Shown: piece after piece, positions 1-10,446 of the stretch
Position numbering within the stretch: position 1 is the first letter of the stretch
How the letters are laid out: each line of letters opens with the position of its first letter
Origin: Blepharisma stoltei
Lineage: Eukaryota; Ciliophora; Heterotrichea; Heterotrichida; Blepharismidae
Length of the DNA stretch: 64,000 nucleotides
NCBI GenBank assembly: GCA_914767885.1
Contig: CAJZBQ010000002.1
Coordinates: 496,001 to 560,000, forward strand
Direction of reading: 5' to 3'
The notes under the pieces: model-generated
Told to the model about the DNA's origin: nothing
Databases searched by the model: none
What the model saw: the letters and a program-made list of their open reading frames with translations, nothing else
Made by a program: the position numbers and the translations under genes

Positions 1-136
1 TATATAAAACTGTTTAAATAATATTTTACTTGCACTTTTTCTTTTAAATTAGGCCAATTGAATGGAAACATTTTCAATTTAAGCATCAAAAAATGGAAAT
101 TTTACCTATTTTTGTTCCAATTTAAAGCGGGGGGGT
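1..136. mobile_element. Family 2 MITE, right end only (IES in TPR gene)
   Basis: The right edge reads TTTAAAGC followed by a G run and TAG, which matches the terminal word of the complete family 2 copy at 55604-55960. The element runs off the left edge of the window. The minus-strand TPR reading frame enters it at the TA at 135-136, so it is inferred to be an IES inside that gene. Confidence 0.6.
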
Positions 137-706
137 AGCCACTTCATCTTTCCCACACAAAGCTTCAGCTCTCTTTAATAAATCAAGAGCTAAATGAAAA
201 TCTTCTCTTTGCAAGTACTCAGTGGCTAATTGATTGCACATTTCACATAACTGACGATAGCATGCTTTTACCTCCTCACTTTCAAGCCCAAAAACCTCTT
301 TTCTTATTTCTAACTTTCCCCTCCTTCCCTCCTTCAAGAAAAAAAAATTGTTCAGGGCGTTTTTTTTTTTCAAAAAATTTCTATATAAATTTTATAAAAA
401 AAATTTGTTTTTTCGAAATTTAAAAAATCCCATATTAATTTGTAAAATTTATGTTTTAAAATGCAAGTTGTTTTAAATGAAGAGAACTAACAAGAGATTT
501 CGTTATAATATTATCACATATATTTTTTCATAAAAAATTTAGTTCACTCACTGAGGGTGGGTTTTTACCCAAAAATAGGGATTTTTCCAATGGTTTTGTT
601 CACTCACGGTTGGGAGTAAGCTTTGCTCTATCAGCTCTAAGGCTTCTAGACTGCTTCCATTCTTCCTGAGCTCTTGCACTCTTTCATCAATCTTTTCTAA
701 ATCCAT
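137..706 (-). CDS. TPR-repeat protein, N-terminal part, split by an IES
   Basis: Starts at the ATG at 706, reads to 619, and resumes at 312 once the MITE at 313-618 is removed with one TA kept; the join reads EQSL-EIRKEVFG in frame. The visible ~88 residues contain helices typical of tetratricopeptide repeats (LEALELIEQSLEIRKEVFG, then ATEYLQREDFHLALDLL), so a scaffold or protein-binding role is likely. The protein continues past the left edge after a second IES whose right boundary is the TA at 135-136. The start lies only 7 bp after the stop of the upstream gene on the same strand. TPR assignment is from helix periodicity, not a specific family. Confidence 0.65.
313..618 (+). mobile_element. 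Family 1 MITE acting as IES
   Basis: TA at 311-312 and TA at 617-618 bound 306 bp. The right half carries the family signature (GGGTGGGTTTTT, CCAATGGTTTTGTTCACTCACGG). Removal keeping one TA fuses the two exons of the TPR gene in frame. The left hairpin is degenerate. Confidence 0.85.
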
Positions 707-713
707 TTAATAT

Positions 714-1410
714 TTACACAATTGATATTTTCTTATTATATGCAATTGGTCTAAACAAGCTCAAAATATAATCATGGAGCTTATTCCCCATGTTCATTTC
801 TGGGTAACTTTCAGGGCTAACAAATTCTTGGTTTCGGTTTTCATACGCCCATTCTATGATTTGATGGAGTCCTCCTGTGCATGACAAATCTGATCTTGCG
901 AAGTCTATTTTTTCGACACTGAATTCTTGAATATTGCACAACAGCTTAATCTTTTCTAATGGCCCTATTGAGATCTCGAACCCATTAATATTGTATTCCA
1001 CAAACAAAGAAAGTTCTTCAATGAAGCCTTTTTTCACCTCCATCTTGAGTATCACAAGAACATGATTGTGGACATCTGAGCCTTCTTTTGGCCTTTTAAT
1101 GCAACGTATATCGCTTGGTCTGTAATTATGAATCTTCGTTTTCAAGTCGAAAATGCTGCTTGGGTTCCCTATTGAATGGCTGTAGTCTTTTATTAAAAAT
1201 TTTTCTGCTTTGAATATGTCAAAGTTTATATAGGGTTTTACCCTTAATAGCACGATGAGTGTGGATGATTCCCGGCGGAACCATCGAGTTGGACCAACTC
1301 GATGATTCTACCGGGAATCATCTGCCCTTATCGGGCTATTAAGGGTAAAACCCTATAGAGTTTCGGGGCGTTTTGGCCTTAATTGGATCTTTTGCAAAGC
1401 ATGCTCCCAT
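714..1410 (-). CDS. Conserved-looking hypothetical protein with MGACF N terminus
   Basis: Starts at 1410 with MGACFAKDPIKAKTPRN, then a 127-bp palindromic IES (1231-1357) is removed and the frame continues SINFDIFKAEKFL. About 190 residues, soluble, ends KKISIV. Gly2 followed by Ala-Cys fits the consensus for N-myristoylation plus palmitoylation, so membrane anchoring is plausible (inference). I do not recognise a family. It is head to head with the SET-domain gene, with only 23 bp between the two ATGs. The frame join at the IES is the main support for this start; without excision no ATG is available. Confidence 0.65.
1231..1357. mobile_element. Palindromic IES, 127 bp
   Basis: Ends are perfect inverted repeats of 22 bp (TATAGGGTTTTACCC and its complement) flanked by TA. 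The interior holds a second inverted repeat (GATGATTCCCGG / CCGGGAATCATC). Excision leaves TATA and joins the hypothetical gene in frame. Confidence 0.85.
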
Positions 1411-1433
1411 TATGCTATTTTTGTTGTAAAAAT
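1411..1433. promoter_or_regulatory. 23-bp divergent promoter interval
   Basis: Only 23 bp separate the ATG of the MGACF gene (minus) from the ATG of the SET gene (plus). Both start calls are supported by in-frame extension, so 5' UTRs and a shared promoter must be very short or overlap coding sequence. Confidence 0.4.
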
Positions 1434-3306
1434 ATGGATTCAGAAGGAAAGGTTTTTGAATATTTTAACTGAGCAAGAGGGGAAGGTGTGAAATGGAATA
1501 AGGTTGAGTGATTTTTTAATAATAAAAATGTGACGATAAGAGCAATCACAGAAATCCAGCCTGGAGATGAGATAATTTTTGTACCAAATTCATGCATGAT
1601 AAGTAAAGAAATTGCTGTTAGCAGTGAAGTTGGGATAATTTTTACTGAAAATAAGCACATATTTGAGAATAATAATGAGAGAGATTACGATTAGAGAGGG
1701 TTAAAACGGGGTTTATTTTAGCTCTACCAGTTGAGCTTATGTGGCGCTAAGAACTAACGCCCTTTTTCTTCTGGGACTACCAAAAATGATGACGTCGCAA
1801 GTCTAATGTGGAGACTCACCCAAGCTTGTTTGGATCAAAATTACAGCACAGAACTCTCTTAACCCCTGGCAGTGCTCAGGATATGAGGGATGCGTCTGAT
1901 GCTTTCTGGAACTACATCTGCTATTTACAGGCAGTATAATGCTCCTCCAGAAGTCACCGATTGAAGTTGCGCTGTCGGTTCTCTTGTCTGTGAATCGAGG
2001 GGAGGCCCAGTGCACACTACCCTAAAATCGCAACCTGCGGCTCCAGCCCCAAATTCTTATTTTGTCGCTCTAGAGGCAACTGACTGCCATGATAGCAATT
2101 ATTTTGAATAATAATGAAGATTCTCAAATCCTGATACTGGTGACTTTCTTAATTTGAGAAAAATTTAAAGAAAAGAACTCGAAACGATATTACTATATCA
2201 GCTCTCAGCCCAAAACATTTAAGCTAATTCAAGATTGATCTGAAGAAGAGCTAAAAGAGCTTCAAGACTTAGATCTCGTTAAGATGGTAGATATTAGTTA
2301 GTCAAAACAGAGGACAGTAAGTGAAATGAAAAGTTATTCTCAATGAAACAGAGTTATTAGAAATTATCCTCAACATTTTTCTGCTGGCATGACTAAATAT
2401 AAAATTTTTGACTGGGCGTATAAACTTGTCAAGACTCGGTGCTTTAGAAATCCAGCTGGAGAGCTTGCTCTTATTCCAGTTGCTGAATTGCTGAATCATG
2501 GAAATAATTGTGCTTCATATAATTGATATAAAGAAGAATCAAAATTAAATGATAGACTAATGATATCGCCTTCAAATAATATAAGTGGTTTAGTGAAGGA
2601 TTTAGTCGCTATAGAGAGTTTGATGATTGACCAGCAGCCGGCAAATAATAATTATAGTATAATGATAAATACAGATCCAAACAGCCACGTTGAAACTGGA
2701 AAAGAAGTATTTCTATCATATGGGGAATATCCAAACAGGACATTACTGTTGGACTATGGATTTTCTTTGAATGAAAACACCTATGATTATGCAATAATTA
2801 GTATTACAACTGATGATATATCAGAAGGTCTTTTTTTAGAAAGTTTAGCAAATAAAGAAAAATATTCGTTTATTGTCAAGAAAAATGAATTATGCAGAGG
2901 TAAAACAAATAAATAGAACTGATTTTTTTATTGAAAAGTTTTGATACCCATATATCTAATTTTGAAGGAGAAAGAAATGCTATCAATTTAGCCTTAAATA
3001 TTATTCATCGCAAATTGATGGACTTTCCAACTTTAATTGATGAAGATCAGAAAATTTTAAACCATTCTCTTAATTTCAGAAACTTCGCAGCAGTAATAAG
3101 TAAAGAAGGTTAATTATCGAATCCAAATAAAAAAGATTTTACTAGATCAGATAGATATTTTACAAAAAATTTCTACGAGACTAAACGAGCTTGAAACTCT
3201 TACCGAGCTAAAAGAACAAAACTCTGATAGTTTATTAGACACTCAACTTTCATCATATTTAAAAGATATTCACCAGGGATATTATAATTTGCCTATAAAT
3301 GAATAA
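1434..3306 (+). CDS. SET-domain protein methyltransferase (SETD3 / Rubisco LSMT type)
   Basis: Reads with TGA as Trp, one IES (1672-2110) and three tiny introns (2287-2301, 2900-2916, 3093-3108). The SET domain shows PGDEIIFVPNSCMIS at the start, the split-SET core AELLNHGNNC (NHx cofactor motif), and the post-core motif VFLSYGEYPNRTLLLDYGFS with the catalytic-region Tyr. The C-terminal part (IISI...INLALNIIHRKL...) fits the alpha-helical Rubisco-LSMT substrate-binding domain. The family methylates Lys or His in non-histone targets such as actin or ribosomal proteins; the substrate here is unknown. About 450 residues when assembled, the usual family size. Confidence 0.85.
1672..2110. mobile_element. 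SINE-like retroposon insert acting as IES in SET gene
   Basis: 439 bp, GC-richer than the surroundings, bounded by near-direct repeats around GAATAATAATGA (1667-1678 and 2106-2117). Joining at TA inside the repeat gives FENNNEDSQILILV in frame. The right end resembles other inserts here (ATGGC word, reversed). It shares blocks (GGGGTTTATTT, GGAGACTCA) with 18718-19000. On the minus strand 1762-1725 looks like a tRNA D-arm. Confidence 0.7.
2287..2301 (+). other. 15-nt intron
   Basis: GTAGATATTAGTTAG removes an in-frame TAG and joins LDLVKM to SKQRTVSEM. Length matches the 15-16 nt introns known in Blepharisma and Stentor. Confidence 0.85.
2900..2916 (+). other. 17-nt intron
   Basis: GTAAAACAAATAAATAG restores the frame NELCRELIFLLKS into the C-terminal domain. 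Confidence 0.75.
3093..3108 (+). other. 16-nt intron
   Basis: GTAATAAGTAAAGAAG joins FAA to VNYRIQIKK in frame and removes an early TAA. Confidence 0.8.
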
Positions 3307-3337
3307 TTCTTATTGATTAATTTTATCTAATTTTAAT

Positions 3338-4825
3338 ATGCAATTTTTTACAGGGGAATTTGTGATCCTTTGCATCTTAATTTTTATCACAACAAGGCTT
3401 CGTCGAAGATTATCCACAGAAAAGCTGCTAAAAGGTCTCATGATATATATCCCTCCTGATGAGAAGCTAATTCAAAATGCTCAAAAGCATCCAGAAAAAT
3501 TCTATCTGAATTGTGTAAGAATCGACGATGAATTTTCAAGAGCTTCTCCTTTTTTCGCAGACGCTGACTTATTAGTGCTCATGGCAACAATAGCAGGCAC
3601 TTTAATTGCTGTATGCAGTATATTTACTGAAGACTTTTATATATCAATGGAACAAAATTTAAGCTTTTACATGTGTTTGCTAGTTGTTTTTATAGCAATT
3701 AGTGGAGCTTATTCACAAGCAATGGCATCAGGCTTTAAAAACCCAGACAACATGATTGGCTTATTTTTTACTTTATTGATCTTCTTTATGGGCTCTCTAT
3801 TAATCTACCTTGATCATCAAGCAGTTTTTGATTTCAATTTTCACTTGACCTTGAAGCTGCTCTCCTTGCAGCTTACAGCAGCTTTTCAAGTATTTTGGCC
3901 TGCCTCAATAGAAATTGATCAGTTGACTTTCAGTATAACACTGGCAGGTATTTTTGCTATATGCATTTTCCCTTTCTTCAAGTACATTTTTAGAGCGACA
4001 ATGAATTACTACTCAACGAGAGAAACTCCTTTTGATGTTAAAGGTGTCAAAGAAAATCGAGTCCAGTACACACTTGTTATCATTTCTCCTCTAATTGTGA
4101 TGATTATGTGGATCAAGCCAATGCTGAAAAATCATCTTGTCCCTAATCTCATGTCTGAATGGGGATACGAAATATTCAGAATAGCAGTTGTCGTCGGAGT
4201 TATTTTATTGAGACTATTTAACATCCGAAATGAAGTCCAAGCTTTACTTAATCAATCCAAGCACTTAATATACGGCATCCTTCTCAATCCTACCAAAGAA
4301 AACGTAGAAACCTCAACTATGCAGGCTAAAGCTTTGGCCACTTATGCGTGGCCATTGGGACATCAGAGCCTCTGCAATATATGTGTCACTTTATTTGTCT
4401 TAATCCTAATGATTTCTCGAGGCTCATTATCAGCACCCTATCCAGTCCCAATTGAGCATAAAAATGAAATAATCAATAAAACCCCTGAATTTTATGACGA
4501 AGAAGAATTCATTATAAAAGATATCCCAGCGTACCCTATTATAACACCTTCAAGAACGACAGTTTATTATAATGAAATTAGACAAATGGAAAAAGAAATA
4601 GCTGATTTAAGGCAAAACAGGACAACTCTTCAAGAAGCGGCCAAGGATGAAAAAAATTTCGTACAAAAGCTGTTAAGCGTCAATAAGAAAGGACTAGTGC
4701 CAGCATTTTTTTATAGAGATTTGTTTGGATTCATTATATGGTGGCAATCAGTGACATGGAGTTTGGCAACAATCATGTCTTTGCTGTATACAAGAAGATT
4801 TACAAATAAGGCTAAAAAGGAATAA
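3338..4825 (+). CDS. Multi-pass membrane protein, TMEM161-like
   Basis: 495 residues with a hydrophobic N terminus, then a polar stretch (~25-75), then about eight further membrane segments between ~80 and 380, and a last one near 465-485. The region FYISMEQNLSFYMCLLV and the spacing of helices resemble the TMEM161A/B family of eukaryotic membrane proteins, which modulate ion handling in animal cells; function in ciliates is unknown. A 90-residue hydrophilic loop rich in Glu/Lys and a short coiled coil (MEKEIADLRQNRTTLQEA) precede the last helix. It lies 31 bp after the SET gene stop. Family call is by pattern only; the multi-pass topology is sure. Confidence 0.55.
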   Translation: MQFFTGEFVILCILIFITTRLRRRLSTEKLLKGLMIYIPPDEKLIQNAQKHPEKFYLNCVRIDDEFSRASPFFADADLLVLMATIAGTLIAVCSIFTEDFYISMEQNLSFYMCLLVVFIAISGAYSQAMASGFKNPDNMIGLFFTLLIFFMGSLLIYLDHQAVFDFNFHLTLKLLSLQLTAAFQVFWPASIEIDQLTFSITLAGIFAICIFPFFKYIFRATMNYYSTRETPFDVKGVKENRVQYTLVIISPLIVMIMWIKPMLKNHLVPNLMSEWGYEIFRIAVVVGVILLRLFNIRNEVQALLNQSKHLIYGILLNPTKENVETSTMQAKALATYAWPLGHQSLCNICVTLFVLILMISRGSLSAPYPVPIEHKNEIINKTPEFYDEEEFIIKDIPAYPIITPSRTTVYYNEIRQMEKEIADLRQNRTTLQEAAKDEKNFVQKLLSVNKKGLVPAFFYRDLFGFIIWWQSVTWSLATIMSLLYTRRFTNKAKKE

Positions 4826-4859
4826 TAGGTAATTAACATGGTATCTAAATAATATATAA

Positions 4860-5498
4860 ATGGGTGAAAATACACCTATATACGACGAATCACCTCTAGG
4901 CGCAATTTTAAGTTCATTTTTAGCTATTTTTCTTTCAGAAATAGGTGATAGAACTTTCTTTATTCTGATTGTTCTGTCAATGACTTACTCTCCAAGCGCA
5001 GTTTTAGTTGGAAATCAAGTTATCATGACGGTAATGATAATAATTTCAGCTTATATAGGCTACGCTGCACAACTTCTGATAGACCAGATCTACATAACTA
5101 TTATATCATCAGCTCTTTTTTTTATATTTGCTGGATTATCTTTTTATGAAGCTTTCAAAAAAGATGATGATTCTGATAGTGATAGTGAAGATCTGCATGA
5201 AAACCTAATTTCATCACCAAACTGGTTCAAAACGTTTTGGAAAACTATAGTCCTGGCATTCTTTGCAGAATGGGGCGATATATCTCAGCTCAGCATCATA
5301 ACTATATCTGCTGTCACAGATCCAATTTTTACGATTATTGGAGCTTTCTTTGGAATTGGATTGTGCAGTGTTTGCTCAGTTCTAATTGGAAAGTTAACAA
5401 ATAAGTATATGCCTGAAAAGTATATGAAAATTCTTGCAGGAATAGTTTTTATGATTTTTGGAGGATTAACTATTTTATCTATTTTTTATGAAATCTAA
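4860..5498 (+). CDS. GDT1/TMEM165-family cation transporter, copy 1
   Basis: 212 residues, two repeats of three membrane helices each, as in the UPF0016/GDT1 family of Mn/Ca transporters of the secretory pathway. The first signature is SEIGDRTFF (E-x-G-D-[KR]-[TS]); the second is AEWGDISQLS, where the usual Lys/Arg after Asp is Ile. A Ser/Asp-rich loop (DDDSDSDSED) separates the halves. Members set Golgi Mn and Ca levels for glycosylation. It is followed at once by a paralog of equal length. The Ile substitution may change ion selectivity (inference). Confidence 0.9.
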   Translation: MGENTPIYDESPLGAILSSFLAIFLSEIGDRTFFILIVLSMTYSPSAVLVGNQVIMTVMIIISAYIGYAAQLLIDQIYITIISSALFFIFAGLSFYEAFKKDDDSDSDSEDLHENLISSPNWFKTFWKTIVLAFFAEWGDISQLSIITISAVTDPIFTIIGAFFGIGLCSVCSVLIGKLTNKYMPEKYMKILAGIVFMIFGGLTILSIFYEI

Positions 5499-5668
5499 AA
5501 ATTATCTCTTTGAGGTATTTCTTGATTTAACTTAAAACATTATGGTAATTTATGATAGCCACTTAAATAATCAATAGAAATTAAAAAAATTGTTAAATTC
5601 ATATAATTAAAGACAATCATGGCGATTATTAATTTATTTTAAATTCTGATGAATTAATATACCGCAAA

Positions 5669-6307
5669 ATGTCAGATTGAAATTCAGACTACAAAGAATC
5701 GCCGATCAGTTCTGTGCTTGGTGCGTTTTTAGCAACTCTTTTATCTGAACTAGGTGATCGAACATTCTTCGTCCTTGTTTTCTTAGCCATGACTAGAAGT
5801 CCAAGTGCTGTCTTTGTTGGAAATCAACTGGTTATGACTTTTATGATAATATTGGCTGCAAGCATTGGGTATGGTGCTCAGCTTTTTATTGACAAAATTT
5901 TTATCACAATTACCTCAAGTGTTTTATTTTTCATTTTTGCTGGAGTTTATTTTTGGGAAGCTTTTACGAAATATGAAGTGGAGACAGAAAATGAAGAAAT
6001 CAGAGAAAGTTTGTTGCTAAATCAGCATTCATGATTAGGGACATTTTGGAAAACCATTGCACTTGTGTTTTTTGCTGAGTGAGGGGATAAATCTCAATTG
6101 AGCACAATCACAATATCAGCTGTCACAAATCCATTTTTTACTATTGTGGGGGCTTTCTTTGGGACTTTAGTAAGTGCTTTATGCGCTGTGAGCATAGGAA
6201 AACTAACAAGAAATTTTTTGCCTGAAAAATGTATGAAAATACTAGCTGGAGCAGTGTTTTTTGGCTTTGGAGTAATTACACTTTTGCTTTTGATTTATCA
6301 AATTTAA
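5669..6307 (+). CDS. GDT1/TMEM165-family cation transporter, copy 2
   Basis: 212 residues when TGA is read as Trp at residue 4 (MSDWNSDYKESP), before GTFWK and in AEWGD. Signatures SELGDRTFF and AEWGDKSQLS are both canonical. It shares almost every helix with copy 1 (e.g. SPSAVxVGNQ, TITISAVT) and the same loop position, so the two arose by tandem duplication. The 170-bp spacer holds no gene. Confidence 0.9.
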
Positions 6308-6429
6308 TGCATTTATTTAACATTTGTTTTACTTAATATGAGCTATTGCTTGGCTATAATTAATCATTATATGCTATTTCATTAATAAAGACAAATGAAC
6401 TAATTAATCAACAGCTATGAAATAATAGC

Positions 6430-6745
6430 ATTCTTTCTTTAATCTCGTCGTGGTAAATACAATTTATATCGCGTTCATAATATATGTTGTGCTGCCCAAT
6501 AGCTAAAGCAGATAATGATCCAATATTTCCTCAGTAATCATATTGTAAACCTGCAAATCACATTTTACACTGAACTTTTCAAAATTTTAGCATCCATAAT
6601 CATCTTTTATAATTTTGTTCCTAAATCTTTATGATCCGCTAGCAACTCTTTAAAATCTTTTAAGCTTATATCTAATCTGTCAGCCAAATATCAGGAAAAT
6701 TTTTTTGTCTATCACCTTGCCCAATCTTAATCTCATTTCTCCCTC
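6430..6745 (-). pseudogene. Possible decayed gene fragment
   Basis: The 6308-6864 gap has no intact gene. On the minus strand a coding-like stretch reads RLDISLKDFKELLADHKDLGTK, then continues in a shifted frame as EKFSVKCDLQVYNMITEEILDH with TAA/TAG stops between. No family is recognised. It may be a decayed exon or chance; support is amino-acid composition only. Confidence 0.25.
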
Positions 6746-6864
6746 TTTAAATTAACCAGCTAAAACCCTACTTATTTAATTGAATAATCAATCATTCACA
6801 AAGTACCTTGAAAATTTGATAATTTAATATTAATTCATTATAGATTTTCTATAATAAAACGGAT

Positions 6865-9800
6865 ATGTTGGTCTTACTTTCCATCTTAACACTTACTCTA
6901 GGAAAAGACTATGATACTCTTTATACCGAAAACCTTTATGCTGAACAAACCGATTGTTCTGGGACTCGTCAACTAGTTTGCTTCTATTGCAATACAAACT
7001 ATACATATACAGTTGACGGAAATAAAGATTTTCAAATCGAAGGTCTCTTTCAATCTGAGCTCGATATAATGTATAATCTGTTGAATTGATAGCCAAATAC
7101 CGAACTAATAATATTTCTTATAATAAGTTATATGTGTTTTTCGAAAAAAGTAATAATAAATAAGTATACTCAGTAATAGACGATCTAGAAGTTTATATAA
7201 ACGGCACTGAGTATGTCATCGCATTAGGCAACTCTTCTACCTGTATTTCTATAGGAGAAATTTCAAATACCCCAGACTATTCCACAATGTTTGTAGAATT
7301 GATGGAAGTCGAATATTCAGACCAAGATTTAGCCTTTATTACAGACGAGCCTTTATTAACACAAGTTTTAGCTAACACCAAGTCAGGCGTCTCTCAAGAT
7401 TATTACCTAATGCAACTTGTAATGGACTTTGAAACAAGCTCAACTGTTACCTATTTAGACAGAATTGATTTGACCATTGAGAAAAAATTGATTAATTTAT
7501 ACCAGCATTATGGGTATTTAGAATATGAAGGAAGTGTCCAAGCAGGCTCAGTAGATAGGGAAAGATTAAATTCTAGCTTGTGTGTGTCTGTGCCATATAC
7601 AAATGAAGAAATAAACAAATTTAAGCTCACTATCAATGTAGATACAGAATATACAATGCAAGAATGGGTTAATGGAATTGCTGAAACTTCTGGATGCTCA
7701 GAAATCCAGTCTCCAAAAGGTTTGGAGTATTTGCAAAATTTGCCTGTAAGCCATACAGTTCTTTGGATTGAAAATAACAGCTCAAGCCAGGAAACAAGCC
7801 TTCTCAGCACTATTGTCTATATTATTGTGCCAGATTTTTCCATTACAACTGGTGTTTATTTGTCAAACCTTAGTGGGACGCTTTATATAAAAAACAATGA
7901 CTGCGAAATGCATTTTTCAGGGACATGGGAAAATTCAATAAAAAATTTTTTAGTTGATATCGGCTCAGGACTTAATGAGTCTTATACTGGACAAGCAATC
8001 ATAAAGCATGATCCAAAAGTAATAAAATTGGAAGATTTAGAGAATTTAATGAAAAACTTGTATCCTGATTCAAATAGCATTTTGCCACAGTACTCTGAAG
8101 ATTCTGCTTTAAATATGAAACTCTATGAGACCTCCTTTTTCAGCCCTTCTTTATCTTTAAATTTTGACCCTGAAGTAGACATTTCGGTAACTGGGATTGG
8201 AAAAATCGCTGATTATAAAGACTGCTTTTTAAGCGTTTATTTTTCCAGATATGAAACTGTAATAGACTCATATGGTTTTATTGAAAATATCAGCGAGCAA
8301 GCACTTAACGTTCTTCATGATTTAGATTGGCTGAAAAATGATGGCGTCAGCTTTAAAAATGGCAATCTTCAGTTTGCAACCAGGAATATTTCTTATGGGG
8401 AAAACTCCACAATATCACCTGGAACTCAAATCAATTCAACTCTTTTCCTTAGCCAGCGTTGTTTTGACCTTGAATTCTGCTCAATAATAGCTAAAGGACT
8501 TAATGGTACATCAGCAAATGTTTCAAGTATTTATTTTCCATCTGATTTTTATTATTCTTCTTCTCTGCAGAACCTTACTTTTTCGTCTTTGGTTATTTAT
8601 GATAATTTTTATTATGCTTATTTTGCTCCTCAAGAAACCCAATTTATATCAGGGTTCTTTGATATAAGTGGAGACTGAAATTCTGAGCTGAATTTCCAGG
8701 CGAATATTACTACAGTGTCTGGAGACGCCTTTTTAGCAGCAAAAATGACAGGAACGTGAAAGTCTGTGCTTAATATTACTAGTCTAGAGATACCATTGCT
8801 TGATATCACAGCTGACATCAATTTAACATCAATTTTATCATCTTCTGCGGAAGGGAAATGTGAATTTGTAGATTCAACTAGCTCCTGGCCAGGAGATATT
8901 ATGGTGTCATTGAATATTAAAGACTATAACAAAAACTTCTTCGTTGCAGATATGTAACTCATTTTATATTACTTTGGCATTTTGCATTACCTTAATAAGT
9001 TTCGAATTTCCTATGACTATAAGCGATTATTATAAAAAATAATTCAAAATTTAATCTATTTAGGATTACCCAACATCTGCTGAATTATTCTTCAAATTTA
9101 TCACTCTAAAAAGTGAACTTGACAGCGTCATTGCCACATTTAATTTTTCAGCTGGCTGTACTATTGAATACTCAGAACAGGAGTATACTTTTATGTCAGA
9201 AGGATTCTATCTCAATGGCCCAACAGAGTTTATGGGTCTCCCCTGCTCCTTCACAGCCAAGACTCTTGAGCTAACAGAAACACTAAACATGACTGTATAT
9301 ATGCCAGGATTCACTTGTGGAGAAAACAATATCAGGGTTTCAGAATACAGTGAAAAAATTGTCTGCGACGTGCTTGTAGGACAAACGAACTCTTCAGCCA
9401 CTTTTACAGCAGAAATTCGATTATTTGGTATATCCCAAGTTGAGAATATGGCAATTACAGGAGAATATTTTGAGTTTTCTCTTGAAGGAAAGCCATTTGA
9501 TGGCGCTTATGGCGCATATTTAGAAGTTTCAGCACCAATGAATGGGGATATCCAGACTGCAGAATTTACTGTTGACTTTAATATTGATTATAAAGAGCTT
9601 GAGTCTATGTCCACCTCAGTATCAGAATACTTAAATAAATGGATCCAAGTTGGCCTTGATGTTTTAGAAGACTCTGAAAATACTTTAGAACAGGCTGAAC
9701 AAACGCTTCAGGGATATTCGGACTTGTTATGCAGCATTTCATGCCCATTAAAGAGCACCTGTGTATCTGATTTTAAAAATACCTGTACTAAGCAGTTAAG

Positions 9801-10446
9801 TTATGATTGCACTATTATAGGCGATGTGTGCTCTTCAGTGAATTACACATGCACAGAAACAGAAAATGCATGCTTAGATGATGCTTGTGAATATACAGCA
9901 GATTTATGCCAATACTGGAACAGTACATGTGATGCATACACACAAGGAGGCTGCGACCAACTAAACTTGACCACAATTGGAAAAGAATGTTTAGAATCAA
10001 TTTATGCTTGCGAAACTGAAGAGCTTAGTGATTCTAACTGTGAAGCTGAATGTGAGTTTAATAAAATCGCATATTCTGAGTATTTAGGGTATTATGATGG
10101 TCTTAACGAAAATTATATAGAAACTTTTGCTGAACTTTCAGGGTTTAAAACACTATCAGAGACTTCACAGTTATTTGCTATTTATTCAGCATCATCAGTT
10201 GTGCCTTTAAATGAAACTGGAATCGGGCCTTCAGACATTGAATTTACAGTTAAATATTCAGCTTATAGCATACTTGAAACGCAATTAGTCAATCTTACTG
10301 TTAATATCAAGTTTGATTTTTATAATGAAGATAGGAGCAATTTGCACATGTTCAATATCATCAAAAATTCAATTATAGATAATAGTGGAGGAACACTTAG
10401 TGAAGAATTAAAGGAGTATACACCTATGGAGGTTGCAGCAAATTAA
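6865..10446 (+). CDS. Large secreted Cys-rich protein of unknown function
   Basis: Begins with a signal peptide (MLVLLSILTLTLGKD). After the 15-nt intron at 7150-7164 and reading TGA as Trp at 8676 and 8758 it runs to 8956; a 112-bp IES (8957-9068) is then removed (GAT ATG TAC CCA) and the frame continues to 10446, giving roughly 1,130 residues. Mostly beta-rich, Thr/Ser/Asn-rich sequence with many N-glycosylation sites; residues about 830-940 form a dense Cys block (CSISCPLKSTC, CTETENACLDDACEY). No C-terminal anchor is seen. One frame change near 7066-7100 is unexplained: neither a 15-17 nt intron nor a clear TA pair fits uniquely, though a 23- or 26-bp TA-bounded deletion would. No family recognised. 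Confidence 0.6.
7150..7164 (+). other. 15-nt intron
   Basis: GTAATAATAAATAAG joins VFFEK to IYSVIDDLEVY in frame. Confidence 0.8.
8957..9068. mobile_element. Short non-repetitive IES, 112 bp
   Basis: TA at 8955-8956 and 9067-9068. Only this TA pair joins the secreted-protein frame without a stop; the nearer TA at 9061 would leave TAG. No terminal inverted repeat is visible. Confidence 0.65.
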
